From Penicillium oxalicum (Eukaryota; Ascomycota; Eurotiomycetes; Eurotiales; Aspergillaceae): DNA of 64,000 nucleotides. The translations under genes were made by a program, and so were the position numbers. The notes beneath the pieces were generated by a model. The model was not told the origin of the DNA, did no database searches, and was given only the letters and a program-made list of their open reading frames with translations. This document shows, piece by piece, positions 11,510-23,862 of the stretch. The stretch covers positions 5,208,001 to 5,272,000 of the forward strand of contig NC_064650.1 in assembly GCF_001723175.1 (NCBI RefSeq). Direction: 5' to 3'. Position 1 is the stretch's first letter. The number at the start of each line of letters is the position of its first letter.

Positions 11510-14126
11510 ATGGCCGAAGAAGTTCTGCGCGCGGTAAGTACAAACAGCCGAAGGCCGACAATACATCGCCATATGGTTTGTTCGCAGTCAGACCATCTTT
11601 GACTTTGACGGGTCACGGAAATTTTGCTGATATCAATCAATGTGCGATACTGAAGTGCGATCTTTGCCACTCGCGAAAAGTCAGTTTTGAGTCTTACTTC
11701 GAACGTGTAAAGACCTCCTTGGTTCACATTCGAGCGACAGGTCCGGTGTGACAGGCGTCCCCAGTGCGCCAACTGCGTGGATGCAGGCGTAGAGTGTCTA
11801 CGAATTCGCCCTGAGCGGCCAAGCCGGCCTCAGAAGCCAACTATGTGAGTGAAGATAGATCAAGCGCACATTCCGAGATTTCCCACTGATTCGGCATTAC
11901 AGTATCTCCTCGTTGGGCGAGCGGCTTCTAAGATTGGAGAAAGCAGTCACGACACCACAGAAGTACAATCTCTCCGCTCTGTAATCCACCACTCTTTGCA
12001 GACAATGCATCGAAGATCTGACTCTTCACAGTGCTCACAAACTCAGTCCAAATTGGGAGAGTCGACAATGTGACTTGGAAGACTTCCCATGCAAAAAAAG
12101 GAAGTACGAGCACGGTACCCCCGGCAAGGGGATGTCAAAGTCACCTCCCAGTCAGAACTCTGGTGTGACATCCGACGAGTCCACTCACCATGCTGAACAA
12201 GCCCGGGTCATCATCCAGACCGAACTCGACGGGAATGGGGGGTTCAATCGCGAGCGCCAAGCGATTCTCAAGTCGGCGCTGGAAGTTGTAAATTCCCTCG
12301 CTCAGAGGAATGATTCGATCTCTGAAGAGGCTTTGAGCCTCGGTGGGCCGTGTGAAGTCTACGATGATATACCAAGATCGTGCGAGCCATCACAGGAGCT
12401 GTTATTCATGCTCCTAAGAGGTGAGATGCGCCTCGCCTCGTTCTATCGTGATTGGGGCTTGCTGATAAAGTAAAAGAATACGGCGATTCAACCGAATTCT
12501 CGAAGAACCTGGATTGGCCGGATCATATTTCGGGCAAAACGCTCAAAAGGATCGTCAGCAGATTCCTCAGCGGAAATCTCCGAGGACAAGAGTTCTACCA
12601 GTACTCGATCTGCGTACACGTAAGGGCTATTCTCCACACAATGCATATGTCCAGAGTCTATCAAGATCCGGTCATCAACGAGCATCTCCTTCAGTCAAAA
12701 AGAGGATACACTGCTTCCGCAATGGAAGCACTTCGGCATCTAAACTTCCTGAATGGCCCAAGTCTTTCATTCATCCAAGCATTGATTTCAGCGGTATGTG
12801 CCATCCCAAGAATGCGTCAACAACCTGCTTCTCGCTGACTCACTGCTCTAGACCTTTTTAATGGTCCTATCAGGAAACATGAATCAAGCGTGGGTGTTGA
12901 ACTCCTTCGCCGCTCGCTTGATATCTGCGTTGAACTACCACGATACGCGCACGCAGAAGTCTGGCATGGACCCTGACCGGTACGAGGAGATCAACAGCTC
13001 TGTTTACTGGTGTTTTTATCTCGATCGAACACTCAGTTGCCTCCTTCATCGAACCCTGTCCTTGCCTGAGCTGGATACCTCCGCAGGCGATCGCGTTGCT
13101 GAAGATGGCCCAAATGCACACATGCCGTTGATCCGCGTCTTGGTCGATCTCGCACAAATTCAAGGCGAACTTTTAGTTTGTAGCAAGATGTCTGACACAC
13201 GACAAATAATCAGTCACCACACGAGACTTCAAGACAACATGGCAGTCATATATTCGAGCTTGCAATCGGTGAGTACCTGGATTTATCCAATTCTCGACCA
13301 TGAAATTTTTGAATTTTGCTCACGATGGTGACATTGAAGAGTCGAAATACCGCCCCCGACTTGATCAGCCGTGACTGGATTGCGGTAGAATTCTCCTATT
13401 ATGCAATTCTTGTCGAGATCCTTCGGTCCAGATTGCGATATGTCTTCTCGCCATTATCACACAAAGAATGCTTGTCCTATTCACGAAAGGCATTGAAGAC
13501 CATGCATTACCTACTAAAGAATCTTGCCAACAGTCCGGGCTTCTTGGATCCCTTCCCTACGTGGTTGACATGGTGAGTTTTTCTACAGCGTAAAAGCCAA
13601 CGTGGTTCTAGTCTGGCCCTAATATCCTTCGTGAACGGTCATCAGGACACTCCTTCTCTATCCCCTCAGTCCCTTTTTCGTGCTCTTCTGCAACATCATT
13701 GGCGAAGTCAACACCGAGGACTATCAGCTCATCCAAAATATTAACCAAAGCCTATCTCAATTTACCTCAAGCCCATACATCGCAGAACTATACAATCTTC
13801 TGGAAACACTCCAAAATCTATGCACACCCTTGATCCAGACCAAACAAAGCCTCGGTCCACAAGTCAAGATTGCTCCTTGGTACCCCGTCACCAATGGGGA
13901 TCGGGAAATGCCCATCACAACAGCCAGCAGCGCTGAAGCCTCGTTACCCCAAGATTCCTGTCCGGATGCTTCTTCGCAGTCGTTTCTTTCAAATCGGCTA
14001 CTGGCCTCCAGTACTGAACTGCAACCTGTCACTGACGACCTCATGTGGCACCTTTTCAATAGCCAGCCCTCTCTGCAGTGGGGAGACCCAAACATCATAT
14101 CTCAAGACCCTACTGCCAACTTTTGA
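11510..14126 (+). CDS. Zn2Cys6 fungal-specific transcription factor
   Basis: Nine exons: 11510-11533, 11656-11679, 11741-11844, 11903-11962, 12032-12420, 12471-12793, 12852-13268, 13340-13572, 13646-14126 (2055 nt, 684 residues). The zinc cluster is built from exons 2 and 3: Cys at residues 9, 12, 19, 25, 28 and 35, spacing C-x2-C-x6-C-x5-C-x2-C-x6-C, preceded by LRA and containing the basic HSRKVR. A short leucine-rich linker (LGERLLRLEKAV) fits the usual dimerisation coil. The middle, about residues 215-430, matches the fungal_trans regulatory domain (for example HMSRVYQDP, ALRHLNFLNG, NSSVYWCFYLDRTLSCLL). The protein is a nuclear DNA-binding regulator, probably a dimer on CGG-type sites. 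Its targets are unknown, and no neighbouring pathway cluster suggests one. The intron 4 acceptor has three in-frame options; 12031 was chosen for its CTGAC branch point. Confidence 0.88.
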
Positions 14127-15941
14127 AAAAAAAAAGAAAAGAAAAAAAAGAAAAAAAGAAATTGACCTCAATACACTGGGGCCGGGGCCCAAATCGGTGC
14201 AGCATGCTCGTTCACGATTGTTGAGTGATCGCACAACATACACATGCGGGTGATTTGGACGATAAATCTTGTCCTTTTAGATAATCGAATGGAATGTATT
14301 CATCCGGCAAACAGCCAGACCCACGTGCGTCGTGACATACGAACTCACCCGTCATCGTGTCGTTAGGGCATACACGTATCTCCCACTTTTTCCAATCAAT
14401 GTCCCTACTGATTGACGATATTTATCCGTATCGTTTTCTGTGCCATGATCCATCGCGATGTACATACAGCTTCGAATTGCTGTAATGTATGTAATTCATT
14501 TCCATATGTTGTATCTGCAACTTTACCTCAAACAATTGGTGATCTATTGAAACTTTTCTAGAGCTCAGCTCCTTTCTGGCTCTTTTAGCGATGAGCCATA
14601 TGACTCAAGTCTGTCACGTAAGGGAGGTCGGTGGGGCTTTTCTTTCTTTTATTTCACACGTACTCCGTAACAACTGAATGTCCTCGGGAGAGATCTCAAG
14701 ACTTCGATGATCGGGCCAAATAGAATGTAGAATATGACCTGCTTTTGCACCCGTGAAGACTGTTTCCGTTGGTAATGGGCATGGACTGAATTACTATGGA
14801 TTATCGTAACTCTGGAGGTATACCACACTTCAAACTACATCAAAATCCATCCACTGTCTCATCTGATCGAACAGGGGGAATAATCCAGAAATGGCAGTCT
14901 ATGCAGTCGAGGGACTGATCCTACCGTGAAGAACTTACTGGACATTGTGTCCGTTCAAAGCTCATCTCCGCTCGAAGACAGCAAGGGACATTCAATTTCG
15001 GAGAAAAAAATATTTTAGTCTCTAGCTTCAATCACTTAAATGACTGTAGACTACCTAATATAGAAGGGCCTTTGTATATCTAGCAGATCAATGTGACAAA
15101 TGGATCACTTCCCTGTTCATAACACTGGCGCTGCAACCTCCTGGACTCAACTTCGAATTAGGACATGAAAATTACCTAAAGACAAGCGAGTACGAGGTTT
15201 GGATCGAGGTAAAAGGAACTGTTACCTGGTCTTTCCTTCAAGGAGAAAATATATTTTTCTCGTCTTAAAAGATACCTATTTCTTTTCTCGAGGGGTCTTC
15301 AAGCTTGTTGGGTGGATCTCCTCCATACCTATCTATCTAAAGAACTATTTGAGCAACGTGCTGGATACTAGCTGCGTTGTGATTCACGAGGAGGAAAAAC
15401 ACCATGCTGACCAACACTAAACCACTGCTGGCAAGTTATTTTCTTTTAGTCGGTCAGAAATGTGAAGAGCATTAAGCAGAAATGGGGGTTTGGAATGCAT
15501 CTGCAGGCTTGACCGGGGATCTTTCGGTGTAAGTACAGGTCTCTTGGTAAGCTTCCAGGGACTTGCATGGGCCCACCGATACCTCTGGCTACCGATGATG
15601 CGACATTCAGCGCAGGAGCGAATAAATACAATCAGGATCTCGACGGATTTCCATCATCATCAAGACCTGGTGCCCCTTCACTTTTCCATGATTGCCATGG
15701 CTACGGCTCGACATTAGCCCCGGGTGTGATTCTTCTTTATGATATGCTTATACAATGGTGAGCCTACCTGGTCTCAATTATAAGGGCATGAACAGACTCT
15801 TGATATCTTCATGTCGTTGATCCACCATCCATACATGTGGCAATAAATGCATGTAAGAAATATAGATACATCTCAAAAACGGGCAAAGTTTGCGCCAACG
15901 GATCTCACCCTGATCTGTGCCGAATTTGGAAAAAGACACGA
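14127..15941. other. Intergenic: convergent 3' region with A-rich tract
   Basis: This lies between the 3' ends of the transcription factor (+) and cmr1 (-). It opens with an A/G-rich run right after the TGA stop (14127-14162). The remainder is AT-rich with no supported gene, RNA or repeat. Confidence 0.5.
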
Positions 15942-17656
15942 TTACATCCACAGGCAAAGCTTTCCACTGGCCGTCCCTCCAGCAACCCAATTCTTGCTGC
16001 GGTGGAATACAGCCACTGCAGGAACAGCTGTGATCCCCTCGCCTCCAAGTTGAGCAAGTTGATCGCCGGAGCCGCTGTAAATGTCGACAAACCTATTCAT
16101 ATTGCCAACACAAAATCGCTGAATATGAGACTGAGGGTTCATTTGCCACTGGGGCCGAAGACTGACGAGAGATTGTGAGCGGCGTTTGAGTATGGGAGGA
16201 GGCAAGGTCAATGTATGACAGGGTCTGGACACTTACATCGTCACCCAACGGCCTGTCTGGCAGTTATGTCTTACAACTGTGTCGGGGCGGAAGTCTCCTT
16301 CAGAGACAGTGTGGCCTGGCTTCCACGTGGACACACCTTTGGATGAAAGGTCGTAGATCTTAATGGTATCATCGTAGGATGTAGTGGCGATCTGACCAGC
16401 TGCGTTGAATGCCGCATGGGAAACGGAGAGACGACTCTCATGTTCCCCCACCGGCACAGGCTCATCCACCGAAAGTTTTCGCAAATCCCAAAGCTTCATC
16501 GTTCGATCCAGACTCGCCGTCGTGAAATAATGTGGTAAAGTCGGAGAGATCGAAAAGCCCCCAATTTTCTTCTCGGACAACTGCCAATTTGTGACCGACT
16601 TTGACGAAAGCCTATCCCGCATATCATAGCGACCAAAAGTACCATTCAGCGTTGTCCAATATAATGTATTAGGATCTTCGGCGGCCATATCCACCCCGGA
16701 CAGCGCTTCATCAATGTTGGTAGATTCGGGGCCATATTTTTCCATTGAAGTTGTCTTCTCAAGATCCAGTTCTCGGATTGAGCTGTCGTAGCTTGCGGTG
16801 AATAATGATGTTGGCTTTGACGGGTGAACCATCATCGCGCTAATGGTTCTGGTATGCGGCTTGAGAGTAGTCAGAACCGGGTCGGGGTCATCTTCTTCCT
16901 CGTCGTCTCCTGTTTCTGGCCTTTCTTGCGAAGCATCAAAGACTCCCAGATGCCCTAGCTTGTCGCCAGCGAAGACCAAGGGCTTCGTTTCAGAAGGGTG
17001 AAAAGCCATGGCATAGATTCGTTCAGGCGTGATCTTGATCCCTATGTGCAGACACCCCAACGTTTTAGTTATCGCCGGGCATTGAATGCGCGCCTGTAGG
17101 CTTATCACTTACTTTGAGGATCCCACTGCGTCCACAAGCTGAGACCATTCATTTCCTCGCGCAAAGCTTTGAGGTCCTTGTCGGTGGTCTTCTTAATGTC
17201 GTCATCGCCAAAGGTCCGTACATAGGGCTCTGCAACACCCTTATTCACGACGTCGACGCCAATTAAACTATCTCCCTCCAGCTTCTGCCCAGCGATAAAC
17301 ATATCATTTGCAGAGTAAGCATCGGTCCGCCGAACCTTCCTGGCGCGCTCCGCCTCTCTGGCTGCTTCATACTCTTCTTCGGCTTTTCGCTTGACAACTT
17401 CGCTATCCGCCGTGAGTCCCCGCAGGCGCGATGACTGGCGACGAGGGAGCGGCGCTTCCTCCTCTTTGATGCGCTTTGGGGCAGCCTTCTTTTTTGGCTT
17501 TGGTGCACCACTGCCCGGTGCTTTCGGCGCCGTAAAGAGGCCCGCCGATTGCGCTTCCAGGCTCAGCTTCTTCAAAAGCGCATCGCGCTCAGCGATGTTT
17601 GCGAGACGCTGTTTTTCGAACTCAGAAAGTTCAGAGGAATTGGTACCTTTAGCCAT
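15942..17656 (-). CDS. cmr1: WD40 protein Cmr1, DNA-damage-binding / nuclear quality control
   Basis: Three exons: 17113-17656, 16237-17041, 15942-16161, with introns of 71 and 75 bp (donors GTAAGT). The product is 522 residues, usual for the family. The N-terminus carries the family signature [19 protein letters not shown], then a Lys/Pro-rich basic region and [10 protein letters not shown]. The propeller follows, with [64 protein letters not shown], and the C-terminal end [11 protein letters not shown]. Cmr1 binds chromatin and histones and collects at intranuclear quality-control sites during replication stress in yeast. The start ATG at 17654-17656 gives the standard N-terminus [13 protein letters not shown]. 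It is divergent from the Mtf2-like gene with only 220 bp between start codons. Confidence 0.95.
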
Positions 17657-17876
17657 AATGAAGGTGCCTGGGAACAGGCCAGCCAGTAAACGATCCAGGT
17701 CGCTGACTCGCTGTATGCAATGCGGCCTCGATGGATGTCGCGGATCGCGCGTGAGCAAGCAACGCGAAGTCACGTGGGCATAGTCGTAAAAGCTTCCGGC
17801 CACTTTATTCCACGATTTGCCGGGATCGCAAAAGTTACGCAGACGCTCAATGCAACCAGAAACTCCAGGCGAGGCA
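17657..17876. promoter_or_regulatory. 220-bp bidirectional promoter, cmr1 / mtf2-like
   Basis: The two start codons face away from each other across 220 bp, so both promoters must lie here or inside the neighbouring leaders. No TATA box is evident, which suits constitutive genes. In-frame codons of the plus-strand gene extend upstream to 17817, but the later ATG gives the better mitochondrial presequence. Confidence 0.5.
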
Positions 17877-19367
17877 ATGGCGACGCACATTTCACGTGCC
17901 TTCTACTTGTCGGCCACGACGAGCTCTCCGACTCCCTTCTTGTACCAAACCCGGACCCTTGCGCCTATATCGTTGTCCCTGCAAAGAACGTTCGCTGCCC
18001 GTGTACGCCAATATTCAGCAGAGAACCGAGCATCTTATGAGTACAGGAGACGAGGCCAAAGTCCTTCGCATGAAGATTCTGATGGATCTGTACACGAAAC
18101 CTTATCACATCAATCTGGCTCCGAATCAAGGGCTAGCAGTTCACAACCACGTCGAAGTTACTTACGACGACGTTCTGCGTCATTGACATCCAAGGCCCGG
18201 AATCAGGCGCGGAGCTCATCGCTGAATTCGAAGAAAAGCTCGACCACGGTGACTGGTTCTGAGAGAAAGGCATTTGGAGAGTTACTTGGGCAACTTGGCG
18301 TGGGCCGAGATCAGGCTGCAGATTCGGGGAGCGCAGCAGAATCACAACATGGTTCCGGGGAAAGTCAAGAGCGAATCCAAGAGCTCATGGTCAAGTTCGG
18401 TTCGATCTTGAAGGATATTCAAGAGAAAGAGAAGCCGTCTACAAGAGCCGAGAGGGAAAAGCAGAGGACAGCGGGCTCCGATCATGACCTGCCCCTCGCT
18501 GATCGAATCTCCGAATACCCAGAGGGTGATGGGGAGTCCTTGGATCACCTAGGTGGACCTCCAAAGCTTCGTCTCAGTGATCTCGGCTACAGCGAGCCAG
18601 CATCGGCGACCATGATGGAGCCTGGGATCACCATCCAGGAGGCGGTTGAGATTGTGGTGAAGAAAGAGTCGCAGAAGATTGAGTTTGCGCTCTTCCAAGC
18701 CATTGAGGAAGGCAAAGGGGATACGGGCTTGTGGGAGGTGTGCAAAAAGCGCATCTTCTCTGTATTGCAACATCTGGATGAGGGCGCGGAACTCACTGTG
18801 CCAGGAGATGACAAGGCAGCAGAGGTTGCCGATCCGGTGCACGCCTCATCGGGGCCATTGAGAATTCCAGCCGTTGTGCCAATCGGCCAGGTTGTTACGG
18901 AGCTCTACCCCCGGACTCTCCTGATTGCTTTCCGTCTGTTGAATACGCATTTTCCAGAGTCACCACTCATTGGTCAGTTCCGGTCGACTATCAAAGAACA
19001 AGGCCGTGCATCTGCACTTTTGGGCTCGTCCGTTGCTCTTTACGATGAGATGATCCATTTCTACTGGCACGGTTGCAATGACCTGCCCGCTGTGGTCTCC
19101 TTCCTCCATGACATGGATGTGACAGGGCTCGAGCCCAGTTTCAGAACTCGCAGGTTGCTGAAGGATATTGTTCGCCAGCGCAAGCGAGACCTCGGTGAAG
19201 ACGGGCCCGCCACGCATGGCCAGGAGTCTTTCTGGAAATTCCCTCCCAATCAGGCGGCTTATGAGGAGCTTGCTGGACGGGGTGGATGGCTTGAAAAGCT
19301 CCGATCTCGCGCTCGGGAGTCGCAAGATCAGCGCAAACTTCGACCTGGCAATGTACAGACAGCTTGA
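17877..19367 (+). CDS. Mtf2/Nam1-like mitochondrial gene-expression protein
   Basis: A single exon of 496 residues from the ATG at 17877. The frame is open to an earlier ATG at 17817, but starting at [14 protein letters not shown] gives a classic presequence: basic, hydroxylated, no acidic residues for about 45 residues. The middle is Ser/Arg-rich and disordered. The C-terminal about 180 residues ([20 protein letters not shown] onward, through [13 protein letters not shown] and [20 protein letters not shown]) fit my recollection of the Mtf2-like C-terminal domain of fungi. In yeast, Mtf2/Nam1 links the mitochondrial RNA polymerase Rpo41 to RNA processing and translation in the matrix. The family call is from remembered similarity, so moderate confidence. 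Mitochondrial targeting is well supported. Confidence 0.72.
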   Translation: MATHISRAFYLSATTSSPTPFLYQTRTLAPISLSLQRTFAARVRQYSAENRASYEYRRRGQSPSHEDSDGSVHETLSHQSGSESRASSSQPRRSYLRRRSASLTSKARNQARSSSLNSKKSSTTVTGSERKAFGELLGQLGVGRDQAADSGSAAESQHGSGESQERIQELMVKFGSILKDIQEKEKPSTRAEREKQRTAGSDHDLPLADRISEYPEGDGESLDHLGGPPKLRLSDLGYSEPASATMMEPGITIQEAVEIVVKKESQKIEFALFQAIEEGKGDTGLWEVCKKRIFSVLQHLDEGAELTVPGDDKAAEVADPVHASSGPLRIPAVVPIGQVVTELYPRTLLIAFRLLNTHFPESPLIGQFRSTIKEQGRASALLGSSVALYDEMIHFYWHGCNDLPAVVSFLHDMDVTGLEPSFRTRRLLKDIVRQRKRDLGEDGPATHGQESFWKFPPNQAAYEELAGRGGWLEKLRSRARESQDQRKLRPGNVQTA

Positions 19368-19647
19368 TCTGATTATGTGTCACAGCCTACATTTCCTTTT
19401 GTGTATAATATCCTTTGCAAAAATATGTACGATAATGAGAAGACCATCAATGGATCGAAATGAACAAATAGGCGCCAGCTTTCATTTCAGGCTTAAAGTT
19501 TATATTGTACTCGGAACGAACAATCCAGGTGGAGACGGACGCATTCTGTTTTGCCAATTTCTTGCTTTCTTTTTACAAGCCACGTAATCTCTACCGGGCA
19601 AGGAAATTCCCAAATGGTGACTTTCCACTTTTCCATTTTCTCTATAT

Positions 19648-20953
19648 CTAATACATACCCCAAAATCGCTCAGCATTAAATGTGTATTGATTGTCCTTCT
19701 TCCACATATCGTCGTATGCAGTAAACAGCACAAGATCCCCTTCCCGATGGGAAAAGCTCCGACGAAGACTATCAAGAGCGACACGCTGGTTCTCGGGGGA
19801 TGGCACCGCAGCACCGTTTGGATCCCCGGCATGAGGCCATCCCGACTCGGTGATCATCGTATGCTTCCCACCAGCTGCCGCCGAGACCGCGTGGGCCTGC
19901 TCAAGCACGTAGGGCCCTGCATTAGACGCATGCTGAGTTGCGTCAAAAAAGGCATGGCAGTTGGCAGCACAATAGTCCGAGGCGATGCATAGCTCGGGGT
20001 GTTTAAGAAGGACCGAGAACGTATCCACGGTGACGATGGGCCCCTTGTATCCGTCGCGGCGGAGGATGGTGCGAGCCTGATTCAGTGCTCCGATCACGTC
20101 CGCCGGTGATGCCATTCCGCTGTTGACAAGCTCGTTGCCGACGGCGATGGTGTGGAAGATGGACCAATCTGTTCCGCCGTCGGGTAGACTGGCTGCCTCT
20201 TTATATTCCTTGAGGGTGTTGGGCAGATCGGCCAGTTCATAGACTCCGGCGAAAACTTGCTTTTTGTGCTCTCGCGCTGCCCTGGCCACCTTGACGGTCT
20301 GGCCGCAGTCTGTTCCGTAGATGCGGATGAGGGGATATTCGGTCAGCTTGCTGATATCATCTTTGATCTCCTGTTGGGTTTTGCAGGACCGGTCTGGCCG
20401 ATATGGCGAATATGAGATGCCGAATTGATGGCTGGGCATCGCATGCTGATCGGGACCAGGATGCTGGACTGGGTTGGGCTGTTGCACAGGAGGACGTCCA
20501 GGCCTGTTCAATAACCTCGATCCGAATAGTGAGTCATCCAAAAGCAAGTCAGGGCCTTCAGGACAAGCTGGGGGCGCTGATGGGGACGCAAGCCAGGCGT
20601 TGTCTGGCTGGAGAGGAGACGCTGGTGATGGAGGCTCGATGGAAGTCATCTACGAGGTTATCAGTATGCAGTTTCAATAATCTCGTCCAAGGTCAATATA
20701 GATGTTACAGACCTGCCTCCTTGCCATCACTCGAGTGCTGGCATCACCAGTGTTAGGCAGACCATGTTCTCCATCCCAGACAAGACCATATGATCCATCA
20801 GGACAGTGAGCACTTGGCCCTGTCAAGATACCAAAGTTAACATTCAATGAAACACTTTACCCAAGATTCGATCTTCAACTGACCTCTGTCTTGAGCAAAT
20901 ACCCTACCACACACCAGCTGCAATGCCAAAAGCGCCTTGGTAACCTGCTTCAT
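19648..20953 (-). CDS. Secreted glycoside hydrolase family 17 beta-1,3-glucanase/glucanosyltransferase
   Basis: Three exons: 20884-20953, 20713-20819, 19648-20649, with introns of 64 and 63 bp, 392 residues. Exon 1 encodes a signal peptide (KALLALQLVCGRVFAQ). A Pro-rich linker covers about residues 45-135, then the GH17 barrel starts at FGISYSPYRPD. The catalytic acid/base is Glu232 in VGNE and the nucleophile is Glu327 in ITESGWP. Both are present, so the enzyme should be active. The ending WKKDNQYTFNAERFWGMY matches the Scw4/Scw11/BtgE group of wall proteins that trim or transglycosylate beta-glucan. There is no GPI signal or Ser/Thr-rich tail. It lies directly downstream, on the same strand, of lcb1 and fks1, a cell-envelope neighbourhood. 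The subfamily within GH17 is uncertain. Confidence 0.9.
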
Positions 20954-22134
20954 TGGAGCCCCCTGAAGCCGTCAAAACCCCCACGCTAAATTCACTTTCT
21001 GGGTACGGTTAGTAAAAGTTGGCGACGTTCAGCCTAAACACAACTTTGATCATCCATCCACCACGCGACACAAGAGGACAAAGGCGAAACCACGAGTCGA
21101 GCACAGGTTGGACCCATCACGGATATCAGACACTTAAGAGGAACGAGGCACGAGGGTGAAGGGATCCACGCGCAACAGGTAAACAAGGGGATGCCCAGGG
21201 ACGAGCCAGCAATTGTGGAGTAGCGCAGGGAATGAGATTATGGTCTCGATTCAATGACATTGTAACCCCTTGACTTGAGCAGTCCGAACTTGCGGAGGGG
21301 CAGCCTAGCTGCTGTACTTCGAGATTGGACTCGGAGTCCAGACCCCCAGCAGTGGGCGAGAGCAAGTCGCGATTCAAGCAGATTTGGTGGTACGAAAGCT
21401 AAGTTCCGGAATGTGTCTTTAGTCACACAAAAACACTGCTTGGCTGGTGGAATGCTGAACCTCATGCGATTTTGCAACATCAGAGTCTCAAGGGGCTGGA
21501 TGTCTGATCCCTTGGTGCGTTGGGCTGAATTTTTGGGCGTCGTTTGCCAAACCGAACAGCCTGACTATTCATGTTGTTCCAAGGACAGTCTGAGACAGAG
21601 ACCTTGCTCGACGCTGGCTTGGCTATTGATTGACAAATGACCGCTAGGCGCCAGTCGTGGGATAGAATTCACAGGGCATTCGTCCGAGAAAGACGGTTTC
21701 AAAGAGAGGAGCATGGGATACTCCTAGAGTCCGAGACAAGCTCCATCGCAAGAGAGAATTCTTAGATCACGTCGGAGGCAAAGTGAAAGTAATAATATTA
21801 GACGATCTAAGCAATCAACTCCCCCTTTCCCCCCTTCAAAAATACAGAGCCGGCCTTTGACTGAATTGCCCAAAGAGCGTAAAAAAATAAGAGAAAAGGA
21901 CAAAGGGCGGCGCGGTGTAGTAGTGCCAGTCAGCGACAGAAACGACGGGAGTATTAACGGCCCCAATTAATAATAGACAGAGAGAATGGTGGAAGGACGA
22001 GACAAGAAGCGCTGGGTGTCAATCGCCAACGGACACGTAGTAAATGTACATGTAACAAATGCCGGTCATTGAAGCATGAGGTGTCATTCAAACGAGCAAA
22101 GGAATGGTCAAGGGAACAGGAGTCAGGGGTGACT
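20954..22134. other. Intergenic: GH17 promoter and lcb1 3' region
   Basis: About 1.2 kb between two minus-strand genes. It contains no frame resembling a protein and no recognised RNA or repeat. Upstream control elements of the GH17 gene must lie in the left part, but none could be named. Confidence 0.5.
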
Positions 22135-23862
22135 TTACTTTCTCTTGCTCATGACTTTTGTGATGGCGTGCCGAATGGTGGTTCCGGCTTTCTCGATCTC
22201 CTTTTTGGTAAGACCAATCGTAACACAAACCTTGAGCGCAGGAGACACGATCTGCTTGGGCTGGAAATTGTCGTCAAGAACCTTGAGACGAGTAATCATG
22301 ACACCGTTGGCAAGACACTAGACCAGGGCAAGGGATCAGCAATTGCGGGATGGCTACGTGGTTGGGAAAAAGAACTAAGTAGTACGAACCTCGTCGACAA
22401 TATCCTGAAGAACATACTGTTGATCGTCGAAAGACAGTCTCTTTGATGCCACAACCTCCGGTTTCAAGACGAGGATGAGAATAGGGTTTTCCGGGGCACT
22501 GGAGCAATATACCCAGTCACTGCGAGGGTCTAATTGGGCGCGCATGGCCTTTGTGTGCTCTCGAAGCTGACCGATAACTTCAGGGCTGCTTTGAAGAAGA
22601 TTGATCGTCGCACTGGCCGTGGTGGAGAGTAAAGCGGGGAGGGCGGCAGAGAAAGTGTAGGCAGAGGCTGAGATACGCTGGTGATGAACGATTTCTTCAG
22701 ACCCTGCACAAAATCCACCACCGCCAACCAGCGGACCGGCGAGGGAGCCAACGATCATGTCGACCTGAGCAGGATCGACATTCTGGTGTTCCGTAATGCC
22801 GCGTCCAGTGCGGCCCAGGACACCGAAAGACCATGTCTCGTCCAAGATGAGACGAAACTTGTATTTCAACCTCAATTCGACCTAGGTGAGGAGATGGCAG
22901 TTAGCATCAAGCCTAGGGCGGAGGAGCATTTCACAAGGCGTTGTAGACATACAACTTTGGGTAGATCGACCATATCGCCATAAGATTCAAAAAGACCCTC
23001 GGTAATGATAAATCGCCGAGTCAATGGCTTGCGAGCTTGTTCCTTGGTGACCTTGGCGAGAACACGTTCCAGATCCTCCATGTCATTATGTTCGTACCAC
23101 CGGACGATGCTGCGCGAAATCTGGATACCTTTCCGGATAGCAAAGCCGACTCCCTTGTCCGCAACAATGATATCACCACGCTTGGAGAACGCGGGGATGA
23201 CACTGGAGATAGTAGAAAATGCTTGCGAGTACATAATGCAGGCTGGTGTGCCCAAAAAGGAAGCGATGTCGGCTTCGGTCTTCATGTGTACGTCTTGTGT
23301 ACCGTAAAACCCGCGAGGTCCGCAAGGACCCACACCGTAATTGCGAAGCGTTTGGATCGCCTGCTCTTTGAGCGACTCATTCGTGTTGAAGTTGTAGAAA
23401 TTGAAGGAGCAGAGGTTATTTACGGTGCGCCCGTTGGAGAGTTTCGACTTTGGACCGACAGGACTAGCACATCGTGTGGGCGTATTAGAACAATATTCAG
23501 TCAACACGTCGTGCAGAGCGAGGAGAGGTTTACCCAACGATCATTGTCCGCTTTTCAACCTCCATCTCTTCCAAGGCCAACGGGTTAGCCACAAGCGGCT
23601 CCGGGGTCCATTCGTCAACAAGGTCGTCTATTTCATCCTCGGTCAAAGGCACGACGCCAGGTTTTGTAGAGTATTTCGGCGCCAACAGGTAGCGCACAGC
23701 AAATAGGAATAGGAACAGTTCGACCGCAGATCTGATGGGGTCATCCTGATAGCTGGACTTGACGTATCGCAGAAGAATCGCGGAACCGGGAACGCGGTGG
23801 AATAGATTCGCGAGTTCGTGGACAAACTCCGCCAGGAGACGCTGGGTCTCGTGAATATCCAT
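22135..23862 (-). CDS. lcb1: Serine palmitoyltransferase subunit 1 (LCB1)
   Basis: Four exons: 23534-23862, 22953-23463, 22390-22881, 22135-22317, with introns of 70-72 bp, 504 residues, normal for fungal Lcb1. With Lcb2 at the ER it condenses serine and palmitoyl-CoA, the first and rate-limiting step of sphingolipid synthesis. An N-terminal membrane helix (AVELFLFLFAVRYLLAP) is followed by the alpha-oxoamine synthase fold (NFYNFN, YGVGPCGPRGFYGT, RFIITEGLFESYGD, LDETWSFG). The stretch GSLAGPLVGGGGFCAG lacks the PLP-binding lysine found in Lcb2, as expected for the regulatory/structural LCB1 subunit. The ending ANGVMITRL through ITKVMSKRK is family-typical. The start is the ATG at 23860-23862. 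Another in-frame ATG lies upstream, but family proteins begin near MDIHE-like sequence. Confidence 0.95.
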
